Shown here: positions 5,039-6,024 of the stretch, piece after piece
How the letters are laid out: each line of letters begins with the position of its first letter
Numbering within the stretch: position 1 is the first letter of the stretch
Origin: Polynucleobacter meluiroseus
GTDB taxonomy: Bacteria; Pseudomonadota; Gammaproteobacteria; Burkholderiales; Burkholderiaceae
NCBI GenBank assembly: GCA_945867755.1
Contig: CAMBJN010000091.1
Span: forward strand, 1-6,024
Direction of reading: 5' to 3'
Length of the DNA: 6,024 bases
The notes under the pieces: generated by a model
The model's input: only the letters and a program-made list of their open reading frames with translations
Database searches by the model: none
Told to the model about the DNA's origin: nothing
Made by a program: the position numbers and the translations under genes

Positions 5039-5559
5039 TTCAACATAACCGTGCTGGATTTTGCGGTAGCCGTACTCGACTTTTGCCCACTTGGGCCAAC
5101 GAACTCGACTCGCACTTCTTTCAAGTGTTTTGTATCTTTTAAAAGAAGAATAGTCATTTGCTTCAGGGCGGCAGGTTTGGTGCAATTGAATTCCACCTGG
5201 TAATGCAAATCGGCGTGCTTGTTGGCGGCATCACGCACGATTTTATTTTCCAGAATAGCCGGCTTGCATTCTGCTTCGGCATTCACACTAAACAATGCTG
5301 CTGGGTTTTGGAGGCGCTGGTTTAAGGCAGTAATGGCATCATTTTCTGACTTGGTTTTAGGTAATCGCTCAAATCCAATTAAAGCTTGCAGCGGTGAAAT
5401 AAATCTGCTGACTATGCGATTTTTATCCAGAGTGATTTCTAAATTGCCTTTGCCATGCTCATGTGCATGGCTGTGCTTTTGTTGGGCTAAAGCGAATGGA
5501 CTTGCCAAGCCAATTGAAGCAGCAAGGCAAGAAAAATAAAGTTGTTTACGAACAATCAT
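5035..5559 (-). CDS. zrgA: DUF2796 (ZrgA-like) periplasmic zinc-uptake protein
   Basis: A 174-residue protein with a signal peptide (RKQLYFSCLAASIGLASPFALA, cleavage near residue 25). The mature N-terminus is histidine rich (KHSHAHEHGKGNLEITLD at 28-45), followed by SPLQALIGFERLPKT (55-69), the usual DUF2796 opening. C98 (AEAECKP) and C126 (EFNCTKP) probably form a disulfide, and the C-terminus has FVGPSGQ (153-159). The long His/Asp linker seen in the middle of many homologues is absent; only H115 and H119 remain there, so zinc-binding capacity may be lower. ATG at 5559 was chosen because AAGGGAG lies just upstream and the signal peptide starts there. An in-frame ATG at 5601 would add 14 residues inside the repressor gene. 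It overlaps the repressor stop by 14 bases. Confidence 0.87.
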   Translation of the reverse strand: MIVRKQLYFSCLAASIGLASPFALAQQKHSHAHEHGKGNLEITLDKNRIVSRFISPLQALIGFERLPKTKSENDAITALNQRLQNPAALFSVNAEAECKPAILENKIVRDAANKHADLHYQVEFNCTKPAALKQMTILLLKDTKHLKEVRVEFVGPSGQKSSTATAKSSTVMLN

Positions 5560-6004
5560 GGCATCTCCCTTGAACATTGAATGAAATAAGAAACGCGGCA
5601 TCGCCTTTGCGTTTCAATTGAGCACTAAATTGCTCCAATAAAGTGACCAGCGGAGAGCTTCGGGGCAGATTGAAGTGGTGATGGCACGATTCGCACTCGT
5701 AAAAATCATTGAGTTGCTCTCGTGCGCTCGTATAGCGCCACACTCGGTCCGATCCAAGTACTCTTTCAATCAGCTTAACGTGACTTAAGCGATCCAAAAT
5801 ACGATACAGCGTGACCGAATCAATCAGAGCGGCTGGATTTTGCTGACTTAGGTAATCTTGCACATCATCATGGGAAACCGGCATGTTCATGCTGTGCACC
5901 GTTTTCAATACCGATACAGCGGCGCGCGTAGCCCGCAAACCCTTAGCGCGAATCGATGCTTCCCATTCAGTATCGGGTGTAATTGAAGTGTTTGGTGACG
6001 ACAT
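5546..6004 (-). CDS. Fur/Zur-family metal-responsive transcriptional repressor
   Basis: A 152-residue cytoplasmic regulator. The N-terminal winged helix spans about 17-92, with GLRATRAAVSVLK (22-34) and the recognition-helix region SVTLYRILDRL (63-73). The C-terminal dimerisation domain holds two CxxC pairs, C104/C107 (ECESC) and C148/C151 (CHDC), the usual structural zinc site. In classical Fur/Zur the segment before the first pair reads HHDH; here it is QLND-F, and a cluster HHHF (108-111) directly follows the pair, so the sensory site is rearranged. It is the first gene of a five-gene operon with a zinc-type ABC system, which suggests zinc-dependent autoregulation. The start is ATG at 6004; upstream only AT-rich sequence is visible (TTAATATAA on the minus strand) before the window ends, so the operator cannot be judged. 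Confidence 0.88.
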   Translation of the reverse strand: MSSPNTSITPDTEWEASIRAKGLRATRAAVSVLKTVHSMNMPVSHDDVQDYLSQQNPAALIDSVTLYRILDRLSHVKLIERVLGSDRVWRYTSAREQLNDFYECESCHHHFNLPRSSPLVTLLEQFSAQLKRKGDAAFLISFNVQGRCHDCS

Positions 6005-6024
6005 TGTTTTTATATTAATGCAAG

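Noticed and set aside
5039..5185. N-terminal extension of the ABC ATPase to ATG at 5185
   Set aside because: It would overlap the DUF2796 gene by about 150 bases, and its 49 residues have no counterpart in ABC ATPases.
5219..5539. Plus-strand 106-codon ORF
   Set aside because: Antisense to the DUF2796 gene. It is long only because that gene's codon pattern leaves the opposite frame open.

Overview
The window looks like the chromosome of a free-living betaproteobacterium of the Burkholderiales, most like Polynucleobacter or a close freshwater relative. That placement rests on protein flavour, moderate-to-low GC and the gene neighbourhoods; no search was run. Every recognisable intact gene is on the minus strand, so transcription runs from right to left.

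Right block (about 2566-6004): a compact five-gene operon. It starts with a Fur/Zur-family repressor, followed by a periplasmic DUF2796 protein (ZrgA-like), an ABC ATPase, an FtsX/MacB-type ABC permease and a secreted DUF3299 protein. Adjacent genes overlap by 14, 3-4, 4 and 4 bases, so they are almost certainly co-transcribed and translationally coupled. The layout matches the Zrg-type accessory zinc-uptake systems described in Vibrio. The expected scheme is a metal-responsive repressor controlling its own gene and an envelope zinc-acquisition machine.

Left block (about 458-2079): a three-gene molybdenum/tungsten-flavoured operon. It encodes a TupA-like periplasmic oxyanion-binding protein, a one-domain Mop/TOBE molbindin, and a small exported protein with a molybdopterin-oxidoreductase-like fold. 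No permease or ATPase accompanies them here. Two perfect 9-bp dyads lie upstream of the first gene.

The most unusual structure is a pair of long direct repeats, 15-127 and 2202-2314 (110 of 113 bases identical, exactly 2187 bases apart), with weaker colinear similarity continuing to about 230 and 2408. Each begins with the 3' half of a tRNA-Cys(GCA) gene on the minus strand, cut at the anticodon loop, which is the classic footprint of tyrosine-integrase insertion into a tRNA gene. The Mo/W operon therefore sits as a 2.2-kb cassette between two island-end (att) sites, with no integrase in view. Immediately right of the second repeat is a 3'-terminal fragment of a ModA-type molybdate-binding protein gene on the plus strand. 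The area therefore appears to have been reshaped by site-specific or homologous recombination around molybdate/tungstate genes. The 128-457 stretch holds the diverged arm of the left repeat and two mutually exclusive small membrane ORFs, neither of them secure.
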